From Flavobacteriales bacterium UBA1993 (GTDB lineage: Bacteria; Bacteroidota; Bacteroidia; Flavobacteriales_G; Salibacteraceae): a DNA stretch of 48,163 bases. The position numbers were made by a program, and so were the translations under genes. Below the pieces are notes generated by a model that had not been told where the DNA came from, searched no databases, and saw only the letters and a list, made by a program, of their open reading frames with translations. Shown here piece by piece: positions 40,491-48,163 of this stretch; the first letter of the stretch is position 1, and each line of letters starts with the position of its first letter. The stretch covers positions 1 to 48,163 of the forward strand of contig DDCZ01000026.1 of NCBI GenBank assembly GCA_002336485.1. Reading direction: 5' to 3'.

Positions 40491-41669
40491 TTATTTGATT
40501 TTCGCCACCATCTCTTGGTAGCAACTTCGAACGATGTCAAAGGATCGATGTGCTCGTGCCCATTTCGCAATGCGCCCATTTTCACGATCGATCATCATCA
40601 AACTCGTCAAGGACGAAAAATCGGTTTTCTCTATCGAATCGATATCATCCACCACGACTCCGAATTCATTTTGGCGGATCAGGGCAGAATCATCGCCAAT
40701 GCCATGAGGAATAACAACCGGTAATCCATTGGCCATATACTCGCCATTCTTTATCGGGCTGATCCCCATCTTAGATGGTGTAGGCCTGTGAAGCGAAAAA
40801 GCAAAGTCGCTGGCGCTCAGGTATGCCCCCACTTCGCTTTGGTCAACGAACCCAATATGGTATCTATTCGAATCGATATTAGCTTCTACTAAGCTCTTGC
40901 GCCAGGCATCGTGATCGGGAGATAAGATGATAAGAAAGAAACGCTCCGATCCAAGTTGCTCTTTTGCCGCTCGAATTATCTGGATAGCCTCGATATCCAA
41001 ATATATCCCACCGAGTTTCCCAGTGTATATCCCAACAATATCCGAGTCCTTCAGGCCGAGTTTTGTGCGGATGGCGCTTCGGTCGGTCTTCCTAAATGCA
41101 AACCGATCTAAATCAACGCAGCAGGGCATTGTTCGGATTTTGGCTGAATTAACGCCTTCCTTCTCGATAAGATGTTGAGCATAGGCATCGGTCACGGGAA
41201 ATAAGAAGTTTGCCTGCTTTTTCTCCGAATTTTCTGCCTTTTTAAGAACCTGATATCTCAATCCAATTTTTTTCCAAACACCATCCTCATGCATATAATC
41301 TGCATGGGGCTCAAATGATTCTACAGAGTAGGCGCACCCACTTTCCTTCACAAATTTCAGCGATAACCATCCCGCCATCACACCTCTGGCAATAACCAGA
41401 TCGATGTTTTTTTCATTGTGCAGTCTGGTTAAAAGCTTCGTAGCCTTCGAACGATCCGTCAATTTATCCTTTCCCGACTCACTCGTCACAATTTGATGAT
41501 GAACTACGTTTTTCAATTTCAGCTTTGGCCCAATATTGTCACGCTCCATCGACACAAATTGTATTTGATCGACCTCAGAAAATTCAGCTAATATTTTCAA
41601 ATGAGGAACCACCGTTGCTTGTGTCAGGCCTTCATTCAATCCCCAATATGTAAAGAAGCACAGGTTCAT
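40491..41669 (-). CDS. Glycosyltransferase, GT4-like
   Basis: The 392-residue protein has the two-Rossmann GT-B layout. The C-terminal half shows SDIVGIYTGKLGGIYLDIEAIQI at the interdomain nucleotide-sugar side and a late ADFAFSLHRPTPSKMGISPIKNGEYMANGLPVVI. The last segment holds the family's acidic E and glycine turn as SPIKNGEYMANGLPV, where E-x7-E is usual in GT4; the first Glu is replaced, so the match is incomplete. It would add a sugar to a surface glycan from the cytoplasmic face. It begins 4 bases inside the preceding GT2 gene (ATGA overlap), so the two enzymes are coupled. Confidence 0.85.
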   Translation of the reverse strand: MNLCFFTYWGLNEGLTQATVVPHLKILAEFSEVDQIQFVSMERDNIGPKLKLKNVVHHQIVTSESGKDKLTDRSKATKLLTRLHNEKNIDLVIARGVMAGWLSLKFVKESGCAYSVESFEPHADYMHEDGVWKKIGLRYQVLKKAENSEKKQANFLFPVTDAYAQHLIEKEGVNSAKIRTMPCCVDLDRFAFRKTDRSAIRTKLGLKDSDIVGIYTGKLGGIYLDIEAIQIIRAAKEQLGSERFFLIILSPDHDAWRKSLVEANIDSNRYHIGFVDQSEVGAYLSASDFAFSLHRPTPSKMGISPIKNGEYMANGLPVVIPHGIGDDSALIRQNEFGVVVDDIDSIEKTDFSSLTSLMMIDRENGRIAKWARAHRSFDIVRSCYQEMVAKIK

Positions 41670-42484
41670 ATCTTGCTAAACTGAAAAAAGGATGAAAGTG
41701 CATTCAGTGGTTGAAAGCGTTTTAAGAATGATCGAACCATAATGGACCTGGCCTTAACGCGATACTGCTCCAAGTCATTTTTTGACACATGTTCAAAGTG
41801 CTTAAGGGCCGAATACACCCTCAAATAACCGTTTCCAAGCGCAACTAGGTTAGCCATCGCAGAATTTTTATGGCGTCGATAATAGAGAACTTCCTCTTTG
41901 GTAAACGCATAACGGCCTGACCTTGCAAGAGATGTATAAAACAACAATTCCTCTCCATGCGATATTGAATCATCAAACTGGTATTTCTTGCCCTCTACAC
42001 ACTTTATCATCCATGTGTTTCCAACAAACACATTACCCTTCAGTGAAAGTAAATCGGAGACTAAGGGCCCAATAGGATTTGGCATATAGGAATCAACAAT
42101 ACGCTCAACGTTACCTTGAAAAGACCGCACAGCACCATCGACAAATTCAATGCTATTATCCGAATCAAATAGCTCCATTCGAGCCGCTACACTCCGTTTC
42201 GGTAAAATATCATCGCCATCGAGAAAACAAATGTATTCTCCGGCACTCTGTTTCAAGGCCATATTTCTGCCTGCGCTTACACCAAGATTTTCTTCTGATC
42301 GGATCACCTTAATTCTTTCGTCGGATAGAGCAGCCAAAAAGGAAGAGGAATTATCCGTAGAACCATTATCACAGATCAACCACTCCCACTGGCTGTACTC
42401 TTGATTTAACACCGAGTCAGCACAGCTTTCAATGAAAGCGCCATCGTTAAATGTGGCAGTAATTATCGAAACTTTTGCAGCCAA
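41666..42484 (-). CDS. Glycosyltransferase family 2
   Basis: The 272-residue GT-A protein starts with the GT2 signature VSIITATFNDGAFIESCADSVLNQEYSQWEWLICDNGSTDNS and carries the metal-binding CFLDGDDILP (DxD, near residue 93). An ENLGVSAGRNMAL segment lies before it. It would transfer a sugar from a nucleotide donor in the synthesis of a surface polysaccharide. It is the first gene of the minus-strand GT2-GT4 pair, divergent from the giant PKD protein gene, with 95 bases between them. The acceptor is not predictable. Confidence 0.93.
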   Translation of the reverse strand: MAAKVSIITATFNDGAFIESCADSVLNQEYSQWEWLICDNGSTDNSSSFLAALSDERIKVIRSEENLGVSAGRNMALKQSAGEYICFLDGDDILPKRSVAARMELFDSDNSIEFVDGAVRSFQGNVERIVDSYMPNPIGPLVSDLLSLKGNVFVGNTWMIKCVEGKKYQFDDSISHGEELLFYTSLARSGRYAFTKEEVLYYRRHKNSAMANLVALGNGYLRVYSALKHFEHVSKNDLEQYRVKARSIMVRSFLKRFQPLNALSSFFQFSKI

Positions 42485-42539
42485 GTGTCAAAGAAATCAA
42501 AACTACCGACGCGATCGAAAATTATTGCACCAAACCATT

Positions 42540-42573
42540 TTGAAATTATCACGGTATATACTCCATACATTTG
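42540..42573 (+). promoter_or_regulatory. Promoter of the PKD-T9SS protein gene
   Basis: TTG (42540-42542), a 23-base spacer and TACATTTG (42566-42573) fit TTG-N17-23-TAnnTTTG. The -7 element ends 6 bases before the ATG at 42580, so the leader would be very short. The in-frame TTG at 42571 is inside the element and cannot be the start. Confidence 0.5.
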
Positions 42574-42579
42574 TGTTTG

Positions 42580-45500
42580 ATGCGGTTGTATTCTACGGTT
42601 TATATATTCCTGATTCTTTGTTTTCTAGCGATGGTGCCTGCACTCTCCGGAATGGCACAGTGCCCGAATACGTCAATTAACGTATCGAGCGCTGCATGCG
42701 TCGGAGACACAATTACAGCCAGCCTTTCCACATCTTTTGAGCGTTATTTCTGGGATGCCGACCCTGGAGACTTGACTTCGACGCCCGTTGCCACCAATCT
42801 GGGGAATATTGAAAATGCCTTAACGAACCCAAGAAACATTACAATAGTTCAAGACGCCGGAAACTGGTATGGATTTATCAATAACGCCTCCGCTGCCATT
42901 ATTTACCGATTGCATTTCGGGAATTCTCTTGAGAATAGTCCTTCCCTAGACACGGTAAACTTCACGGCCACCGCCTCGAATGGAGGAACAACTGAATCCA
43001 AGATTCGATTCGTGAAGGAAGGAGCAAATTGGTATGGCCTTCAGGTAACCGATCAAGAACGATTGTTGGTGCATCAATTTGGAAACTCGTTGACCAACAA
43101 CAACCTTACAACAAACGCATATGTCAACCCTTTTGGGTTGTTCGCAGACCCTAAGGACTTGGTAATTGTAGAGCAAAACGACAGTGTGTTCGCCGTTGTT
43201 ATCAATAGAAGCTCAGACAATATTTCTATTGTCCGTTTCGGAAACTCCATAAGTAACGCTCCAATATCTGGATACAATGAAAGCATTCTCGAAGACAGCT
43301 CTTACCTGAATAACAGTGCTTGTTTGGAGGTAAAAAAGTATTGCGACGATTGGTTCGTCTTTGCCGCGAGTCCTACCACAGATAATATTGTACGTGTCAA
43401 TTTCGGAGCGTACTTTAATGGCTCCGCCACGGGCACCGCACTCTTTACCAACGGATCAATTTCGAACCCGAAGTCCATAGAAATCACGGAAGAAAACGGC
43501 AACTTCTATGGGTTTGTTAAATCAAATGCCGGGACAGGCATTTCATTTTATGAATTTGGCAGCAACTTGAGTTCGGTGCCAGCAAAAACGGACTACACGA
43601 ACTTTGGCGGTCTCACAAATGGAACTCAAGCGCAATCTATTGATGTGATTAACGACGGGTCTAAATGGTATGCATTTGTTACCAACGCCCAAAACAACCA
43701 AGACCGCATTATTAGACTTGATTATTCGGATACCGCCGCAGCTGCTTGGGGAGACACATCTCAGTTTTCATTTGTAGCATCAAACATCGGCACCACACAT
43801 CTGAGTTTCATTGGTGTTAATAGTGCGGGAAACACCTTTTTTGGGGTAGACTCCATCGAGGTCTTTGCTTCTCCTGATGTTGATTTCAATCTCACGCAAC
43901 TCTGTGATAATCATGAAAGCCAATTCACAGACATAAGCACTTCGACCGACTCGATTGACACATGTCACTGGGACTTCGGCACGGGCGATACTTCAATTCT
44001 TCAAGATCCGAGCTATTTATTTCCAGATTCTGGCCTATGGAATATTCAATTTACCGCTACTACAGAAAATGGCTGCAACTCTATCCTCGATTCCACACTT
44101 TATGTTTACAAAGCGCCTGTTGCGCTTTTTACAATTGACTCCACATGCCAATTTGCGATGGCCGATATTTCCGAGTCTTCCGCAGCATTTCAGGATACTC
44201 TTTCAAGCTGGACTTGGACATTCGAATCGGACACCGCAACGGGTCAGTCACCTGCAATTATGTTTGACTCCTCTGGACAAACTACGCTGAGTTTGATAGT
44301 TGAAAGTGGGGCTGGATGTCTTGACACATTGGACGAAGACGTTTTTATAAAATTAGCTCCTGCTTCCAATTTCGATCTAAGCACAACATGTTTGGGGGAC
44401 ACGACTCTATTTCAAAATCAATCGACCTTTGGCGCGGGTACGATGTCTTACGTCTGGAATTTAGGAGAGGGACCTCTTTCCACCGCTACAAATCCATCGC
44501 ACCTCTACTCTGCTATCGGCGGATACAACTCAAAACTGCGCGTTACCGGCTCAAATGGATGTCTAGATTCAACGGAAGTTTTGGTGACCGTGAGTGTGCC
44601 ACCTGCAGTTCAATTTGGAATTTCGGAGTCGTCAATTTGTTCATATTCTGACCTCCATTTTTTGGATAGTTCAACTGTTTCTCAAGGCAGCATTATCGCT
44701 TGGGAATGGTCCTTTGGAGATGGAGACTCTAGCCTCGTTCAAAATCCAATCAAGTCCTACGCAGCAATTGGCGTCTTTGAAACGAAGCTCCGGGCCTATT
44801 CAGGCACAAAATGTAGCCAAGTCGATTCACTAGACGTGACTGTATTAGAATCCCCGGTTGTTGGGTTTAGTGCTTCGGCCACTTGCATGAACCAGAACAC
44901 AATATTTCAAAGCGCCACCACTACCCCAGCCTCTGACAGTGTTACGAATTGGAATTGGGTTATCGAAACTCAAAGCGTGTCCACAGCCGATTCTGCTCAA
45001 TACAGTTTTGGAGACAGCACCTCGCATCTAATCCGATTTGAAGTTACCTCGGCTTTGGGTTGCATTCAGTCGATTGACTCAACGTTGCAAATTCTATCCG
45101 CACCAACGGCTCAGATTGTAGATCTTGGGAATCTGCTGTGCACGAATCTTGAGCTTGGCTACGACGCCTCTATAAGCACATCCTATCTAGATTCGCTTTC
45201 TACGATCGATTGGTTTGTTGTTGACGGCACCCAAATCGCAAACACAGGCACTGGCCTTCCCTTTTCCCCGACCCTCGCCCATTCAGGCATTTATCAAGTT
45301 GGATTACTGGTTGAAAGCGAGGCCGGATGCACGGTATCAGACACCCTACTCATAAGCGTTGGCGAGTCTCCTGTGAGCACCTTGGAATACAACGTTGCTT
45401 GTGCGGGCGACACCACATTTTTCATGAATAATTACAGCGGGTCAAACTATCAATACGGTTGGAGTTTTGGAGACGGACTCAACAGTGCCAACGACGATCC

Positions 45501-46668
45501 ATTCCACATATACAACGACAGTGGGACATATATTGGCACCCACCTGATTACCAATGAATTGAATCAATGCTTTGATTACGACTCATTCATCGTCGTAGTG
45601 AATCCGCGGCCAATTCCTCAATTTCTGAATGATCCAATATGTCAAGGATCGTGGGTGAATTTTCGGGACAACACATCTCTTGAAGAAGACAGCATTGTTT
45701 CCGCCAAATGGGACTTTATTGGGCTTGAATCGAATGACGCCTTTTCGCCATCCATTTTCTTCGAAGACGAAGGAGAAACATTGGTTCGATATCAGATAGA
45801 AACTGCCAATAAGTGCCGGGCCAGCATAAATCAAATTATCACCATACTTCCCAAGCCAGACCTGGAGTTCAATCTAGAGCCATCATACGGACAAGCGCCG
45901 CTGGAGGTGTCCTTAAACAACGCATCAATAGATAGCGTCGAGTATTTTTGGATAGTTAATGCCAAGGATACGTTAACCGTAAATTCATTCACGTTTGACA
46001 CAAACGCATTGTATGAAGTTTCGTTCGTGGCGACGCGAGATGACGGTTGTGTGGCGCGTCTCGACAAAACAATAAATATTGCCGAAGTAGAAATTGATCT
46101 TGCTATTCAGTCTTTGGAAGCAACCTTGATAAATGAAGATCAAATGGCGTTTGTAGCTACCGTAGTAAACCTTGGGAATGTGGCCATCGAAGACCTACAA
46201 ATGCGTGTTTCGTTGAACCAGCAGGGCACTTTCAACGAATTTGCCAATCGCACCATAGAACCTTCCAAGTTTTATGAAATAAAGCTCAACGGGTTGCTGG
46301 ACCTAGGAGGAAAGGAATTTGACATCTCATGTATTGATTTAAATTTCGATCAAGAGTTCCTTGATGTCGATCCTTCAAACAATGAACTATGCATATCGGA
46401 CAATTCCAAAAGCATCATTTCCAAACCATATCCAAATCCGTCAAACTCTGCGATAACCTTTGCAATCGTTAGTCCGAAGCAAAAGAATCATGTATCGTTT
46501 GAGGCGTACAATTCGAAAGGTGAGTTGATGCTAATGCAGGAGGAAACTGCTGTAACAGACACCTATGATACTATGACAATCGATATATCAACATTGTCCA
46601 CTGGAATTTATCTGATCAACGTACACACAGACGACGTTTCCGAAGGCTTTAAAGTGATAAAGTTCTAA
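42580..46668 (+). CDS. Giant secreted PKD-repeat protein with N-terminal propeller-like repeats and T9SS sorting domain
   Basis: The 1362-residue protein has a signal peptide with a predicted cut before Gln (SGMA/QCPNT). A first region of about residues 65-400 holds six repeats with the pattern WYGFxxN ... FGNSL, probably a six-bladed beta-propeller. About nine PKD/Ig-like modules follow (around 430-1150), most with one Cys near the start and one near the end. A CARDB-like domain (about 1165-1270) and a type A T9SS C-terminal domain (PYPNPSNSAITFAI ... LSTGIYLINVHTDD ... GFKVIKF) close the protein. It would cross the outer membrane through the type IX system and be anchored or released. A role in adhesion or gliding is likely but not shown. 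The gene is divergent from GT2 and followed by a flippase. Confidence 0.92.
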   Translation: MRLYSTVYIFLILCFLAMVPALSGMAQCPNTSINVSSAACVGDTITASLSTSFERYFWDADPGDLTSTPVATNLGNIENALTNPRNITIVQDAGNWYGFINNASAAIIYRLHFGNSLENSPSLDTVNFTATASNGGTTESKIRFVKEGANWYGLQVTDQERLLVHQFGNSLTNNNLTTNAYVNPFGLFADPKDLVIVEQNDSVFAVVINRSSDNISIVRFGNSISNAPISGYNESILEDSSYLNNSACLEVKKYCDDWFVFAASPTTDNIVRVNFGAYFNGSATGTALFTNGSISNPKSIEITEENGNFYGFVKSNAGTGISFYEFGSNLSSVPAKTDYTNFGGLTNGTQAQSIDVINDGSKWYAFVTNAQNNQDRIIRLDYSDTAAAAWGDTSQFSFVASNIGTTHLSFIGVNSAGNTFFGVDSIEVFASPDVDFNLTQLCDNHESQFTDISTSTDSIDTCHWDFGTGDTSILQDPSYLFPDSGLWNIQFTATTENGCNSILDSTLYVYKAPVALFTIDSTCQFAMADISESSAAFQDTLSSWTWTFESDTATGQSPAIMFDSSGQTTLSLIVESGAGCLDTLDEDVFIKLAPASNFDLSTTCLGDTTLFQNQSTFGAGTMSYVWNLGEGPLSTATNPSHLYSAIGGYNSKLRVTGSNGCLDSTEVLVTVSVPPAVQFGISESSICSYSDLHFLDSSTVSQGSIIAWEWSFGDGDSSLVQNPIKSYAAIGVFETKLRAYSGTKCSQVDSLDVTVLESPVVGFSASATCMNQNTIFQSATTTPASDSVTNWNWVIETQSVSTADSAQYSFGDSTSHLIRFEVTSALGCIQSIDSTLQILSAPTAQIVDLGNLLCTNLELGYDASISTSYLDSLSTIDWFVVDGTQIANTGTGLPFSPTLAHSGIYQVGLLVESEAGCTVSDTLLISVGESPVSTLEYNVACAGDTTFFMNNYSGSNYQYGWSFGDGLNSANDDPFHIYNDSGTYIGTHLITNELNQCFDYDSFIVVVNPRPIPQFLNDPICQGSWVNFRDNTSLEEDSIVSAKWDFIGLESNDAFSPSIFFEDEGETLVRYQIETANKCRASINQIITILPKPDLEFNLEPSYGQAPLEVSLNNASIDSVEYFWIVNAKDTLTVNSFTFDTNALYEVSFVATRDDGCVARLDKTINIAEVEIDLAIQSLEATLINEDQMAFVATVVNLGNVAIEDLQMRVSLNQQGTFNEFANRTIEPSKFYEIKLNGLLDLGGKEFDISCIDLNFDQEFLDVDPSNNELCISDNSKSIISKPYPNPSNSAITFAIVSPKQKNHVSFEAYNSKGELMLMQEETAVTDTYDTMTIDISTLSTGIYLINVHTDDVSEGFKVIKF

Positions 46669-46672
46669 GGCG

Positions 46673-47980
46673 TTGCCAATCACAAAAAACATATTCTACA
46701 ACCTGCTTTCGCAGTTGCCGCAGGTGTTTTCAGGGCTTGTGGTGAGTGTGCTTTCTACCCGCATTCTTGGGCCCGAAGGAAAAGGTGTCTTTGGGATAAT
46801 TACCTACGACATTTTATTCCTAGGGCTATTGCTAAGTCTGGGAGTGAATATGGCCACCGGATACTTTATTGCAAGTAAAAAAACCACAGCCCCAGAGATT
46901 TTAGGGTTAGGTATATACCACCTCTTAGCCAACAGTGTTTTGTTGACGCTATTCCTTGCGTCAATGTATCTCAGCGGCAATGCTGAAGGACTGCTGCCTA
47001 CAGATCAATCGGTGGTTCTCATTTATGCTTACATCATCGGAGGTTTTGCGCTGAATTATGTCAACAGCATTGTCAACGCCATTTTTCAAGGCAGTAAAAA
47101 ATTCAGATACACCAATCGATCGTTGCTATTAAAGGCCTTTTCGAATCTTGCATTATTCGGCGGATTGTATATCTACCATCTGAGCACTTCGGTAGGTTTA
47201 GAAGCCGTTATTCTTGTTTCCATCGCTTTGATTGTCATCCAGACTATGTATTGGCTGGTGTCTTATGCGATCGAATTTGGACAACCTCCGATCATGAAGG
47301 GCGTTTTAAAACAGCAGTTCAACCTGCTTCTTTCCTTCTCATTAATAGGTTACTTCTCTAACCTGTTGAACTTTTTAAATTACCGGTTAGACATATACAT
47401 CGTTGAGGCCTATACTACAATTGACCAGGTCGGTTTTTACATTTTGGCGGTGAATTTGACTCAGATGCTTTGGCTCATTTCAGATCCAATAGCAGGAATT
47501 TTGAAACCGTATTTGAGTGACCCAAACGCAGAAAAATCCCGCCAGATAATCTTTGGGATTTATCAACGACTCAACGCCAGCGTAATTCTAATCGTAAGCC
47601 TCGGGGCTTGGTTGCTGGCTGAGTTAGTCATCCCGTTGCTATATGGTCAGGAGTTTTACGCTTCTATTATTCCATTTAGAATCCTGTTGATCGGTAATTT
47701 CTTTGCGTGCAACTCCAAGGTATTTGGGGTGTTCAACTTTGTGACGGACAACATCAAATACAACTTGCAAGCAACGGCAATTGGGCTCATTTTTACGGTG
47801 ATTTTTGATTTCCTCCTGATTCCATCCTATGGTATTTCAGGAGCGGCTTGGGCCTCGAATGCCGCCTATCTCACTATCTTCGCTTATCTAGTCTTTATTA
47901 CTCGTTGGAAATTGAACCTTCGAATTAATAACCTTTTCATTTTCACACCATCGGATTATCACCAATTAAAAAATGAGTAA
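46673..47980 (+). CDS. Polysaccharide flippase (Wzx/MATE-like, MOP superfamily)
   Basis: The 435-residue integral membrane protein has about twelve hydrophobic helices and the family opening NIFYNLLSQLPQVFSGLVVSVLSTRILGPEGKGVFGIITY. Wzx proteins move lipid-linked glycan units across the inner membrane. The C-terminal region (FNFVTDNIKYNLQATAIGLIFTVIFDFLLIPSYGISGAAWASNAAYL) also matches the family. It starts with TTG at 46673, four bases after the previous stop. No ATG in frame precedes the signature. Its last bases overlap the methyltransferase start. With the upstream GT2 and GT4 genes it points to a surface polysaccharide locus. Confidence 0.9.
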   Translation: MPITKNIFYNLLSQLPQVFSGLVVSVLSTRILGPEGKGVFGIITYDILFLGLLLSLGVNMATGYFIASKKTTAPEILGLGIYHLLANSVLLTLFLASMYLSGNAEGLLPTDQSVVLIYAYIIGGFALNYVNSIVNAIFQGSKKFRYTNRSLLLKAFSNLALFGGLYIYHLSTSVGLEAVILVSIALIVIQTMYWLVSYAIEFGQPPIMKGVLKQQFNLLLSFSLIGYFSNLLNFLNYRLDIYIVEAYTTIDQVGFYILAVNLTQMLWLISDPIAGILKPYLSDPNAEKSRQIIFGIYQRLNASVILIVSLGAWLLAELVIPLLYGQEFYASIIPFRILLIGNFFACNSKVFGVFNFVTDNIKYNLQATAIGLIFTVIFDFLLIPSYGISGAAWASNAAYLTIFAYLVFITRWKLNLRINNLFIFTPSDYHQLKNE

Positions 47981-48163
47981 AGTAGCTGAGTTTTATGACG
48001 GGTATTCGGATCGTCAACAATCTGCAGGAATCAATCGACGACACTGGAGCATCGATCAATGGTTAGTTCGATTCGGTCTACAAGATGATCAGAATGTCCT
48101 CGAAATTGGCTGTGGCGTTGGCACAATGACTAAACTGCTCTGCGATCGTGTTGTAAACGGACG
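47973..48163 (+). CDS. Class I SAM-dependent methyltransferase, partial (cut by window end)
   Basis: Only the first 63 codons are present. The frame begins at ATG 47973 and overlaps the flippase stop by 8 bases. It reads MSKVAEFYDGYSDRQQSAG, then NVLEIGCGVGTMTKLL, which is SAM-binding motif I (E/D-x-G-x-G-x-G). The family is certain only at the level of class I methyltransferase. The position in a probable glycan locus suggests methylation of a sugar or lipid carrier, which is inference. Confidence 0.75.
   Translation, partial: MSKVAEFYDGYSDRQQSAGINRRHWSIDQWLVRFGLQDDQNVLEIGCGVGTMTKLLCDRVVNG

Noticed and set aside
1..48163. Mobile elements, prophage, CRISPR arrays, restriction systems
   Set aside because: I found no transposase, integrase, phage structural gene, repeat-spacer array or restriction/methylation pair on either strand; gene content is chromosomal throughout.

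Overview
The window looks like chromosomal DNA of a Bacteroidota bacterium, probably a marine or freshwater member of the Flavobacteriales. Four things point there: a giant adhesin-like protein with a type IX secretion (T9SS) C-terminal sorting domain; several TAnnTTTG promoter elements of the Bacteroidota primary sigma factor; few visible Shine-Dalgarno sequences; and recognisable Bacteroidota forms of L-threonine dehydrogenase, YicC, PrsW-like protease and CysRS. Coding density is very high. No gap between genes reaches 300 bases, and I see no tRNA, rRNA, CRISPR array, insertion sequence, prophage or integration site.

Layout. 1-12.5 kb is mostly housekeeping: a PolB-like 3'-5' exonuclease, a serine hydrolase, a phosphosugar isomerase (SIS family), lysS, a PrsW-type membrane protease, gpsA, and uvrC translationally coupled to a multi-PAS hybrid-free histidine kinase. 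11.66-20.17 kb is one continuous plus-strand block that I read as a light-response locus. It holds a CarH-like MerR regulator with a B12-binding photosensor domain, an ECF sigma factor, crtI, crtB, a small secreted protein, idi, a 6-pyruvoyl-tetrahydropterin synthase, folE, an SDR protein, a flavin reductase and a class I photolyase. The genes from the sigma factor to the photolyase overlap or lie within about 10 bases of each other. 20.2-24.3 kb holds a secreted protein and part of a phenylacetyl-CoA epoxidase system (paaAB on the minus strand, paaE divergent). 24.3-37.5 kb is core metabolism: tdh, a MORN-repeat protein, cysS, a glutaminyl-cyclase-like M28 enzyme, a lipoprotein hydrolase, polA, then a lipoprotein-secreted protein-yicC-gmk-nadD-thiL operon. 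37.5-48.2 kb holds a 2OG-Fe(II) oxygenase, an alpha/beta hydrolase, a PepP-type aminopeptidase, two glycosyltransferases, a 1362-residue T9SS/PKD protein, a Wzx-like flippase and the start of a methyltransferase, so a surface polysaccharide region probably begins here and continues past the window.

The most interesting part is the light locus. The carotenoid genes (crtI, crtB, idi) are fused in one transcription unit with what looks like a tetrahydrobiopterin-type pterin pathway. It has GTP cyclohydrolase I, a PTPS carrying the eukaryote-like C-x5-HGH motif rather than the queuosine-type C-x3-HGH motif, and an SDR in the sepiapterin-reductase position. The unit ends in a flavin reductase and a photolyase. 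Three copies of an 11-base motif (TTTTGTTYARC) lie upstream of the sigma gene, two of them forming an inverted repeat that spans the promoter -7 element and the start codon. A related GTTTAAC core lies just upstream of the regulator gene. My inference is that in the dark the B12-bound regulator represses the sigma-led operon, and that light releases it to make carotenoid, a pterin product and repair photolyase together. The SDR has lost its catalytic tyrosine (Val132), so the final pterin step is uncertain.

A second theme is the Bacteroidota N-terminal glutamine rule: four exported proteins here have a predicted signal peptidase cut directly before Gln, and a glutaminyl-cyclase-like enzyme is encoded in the same window.
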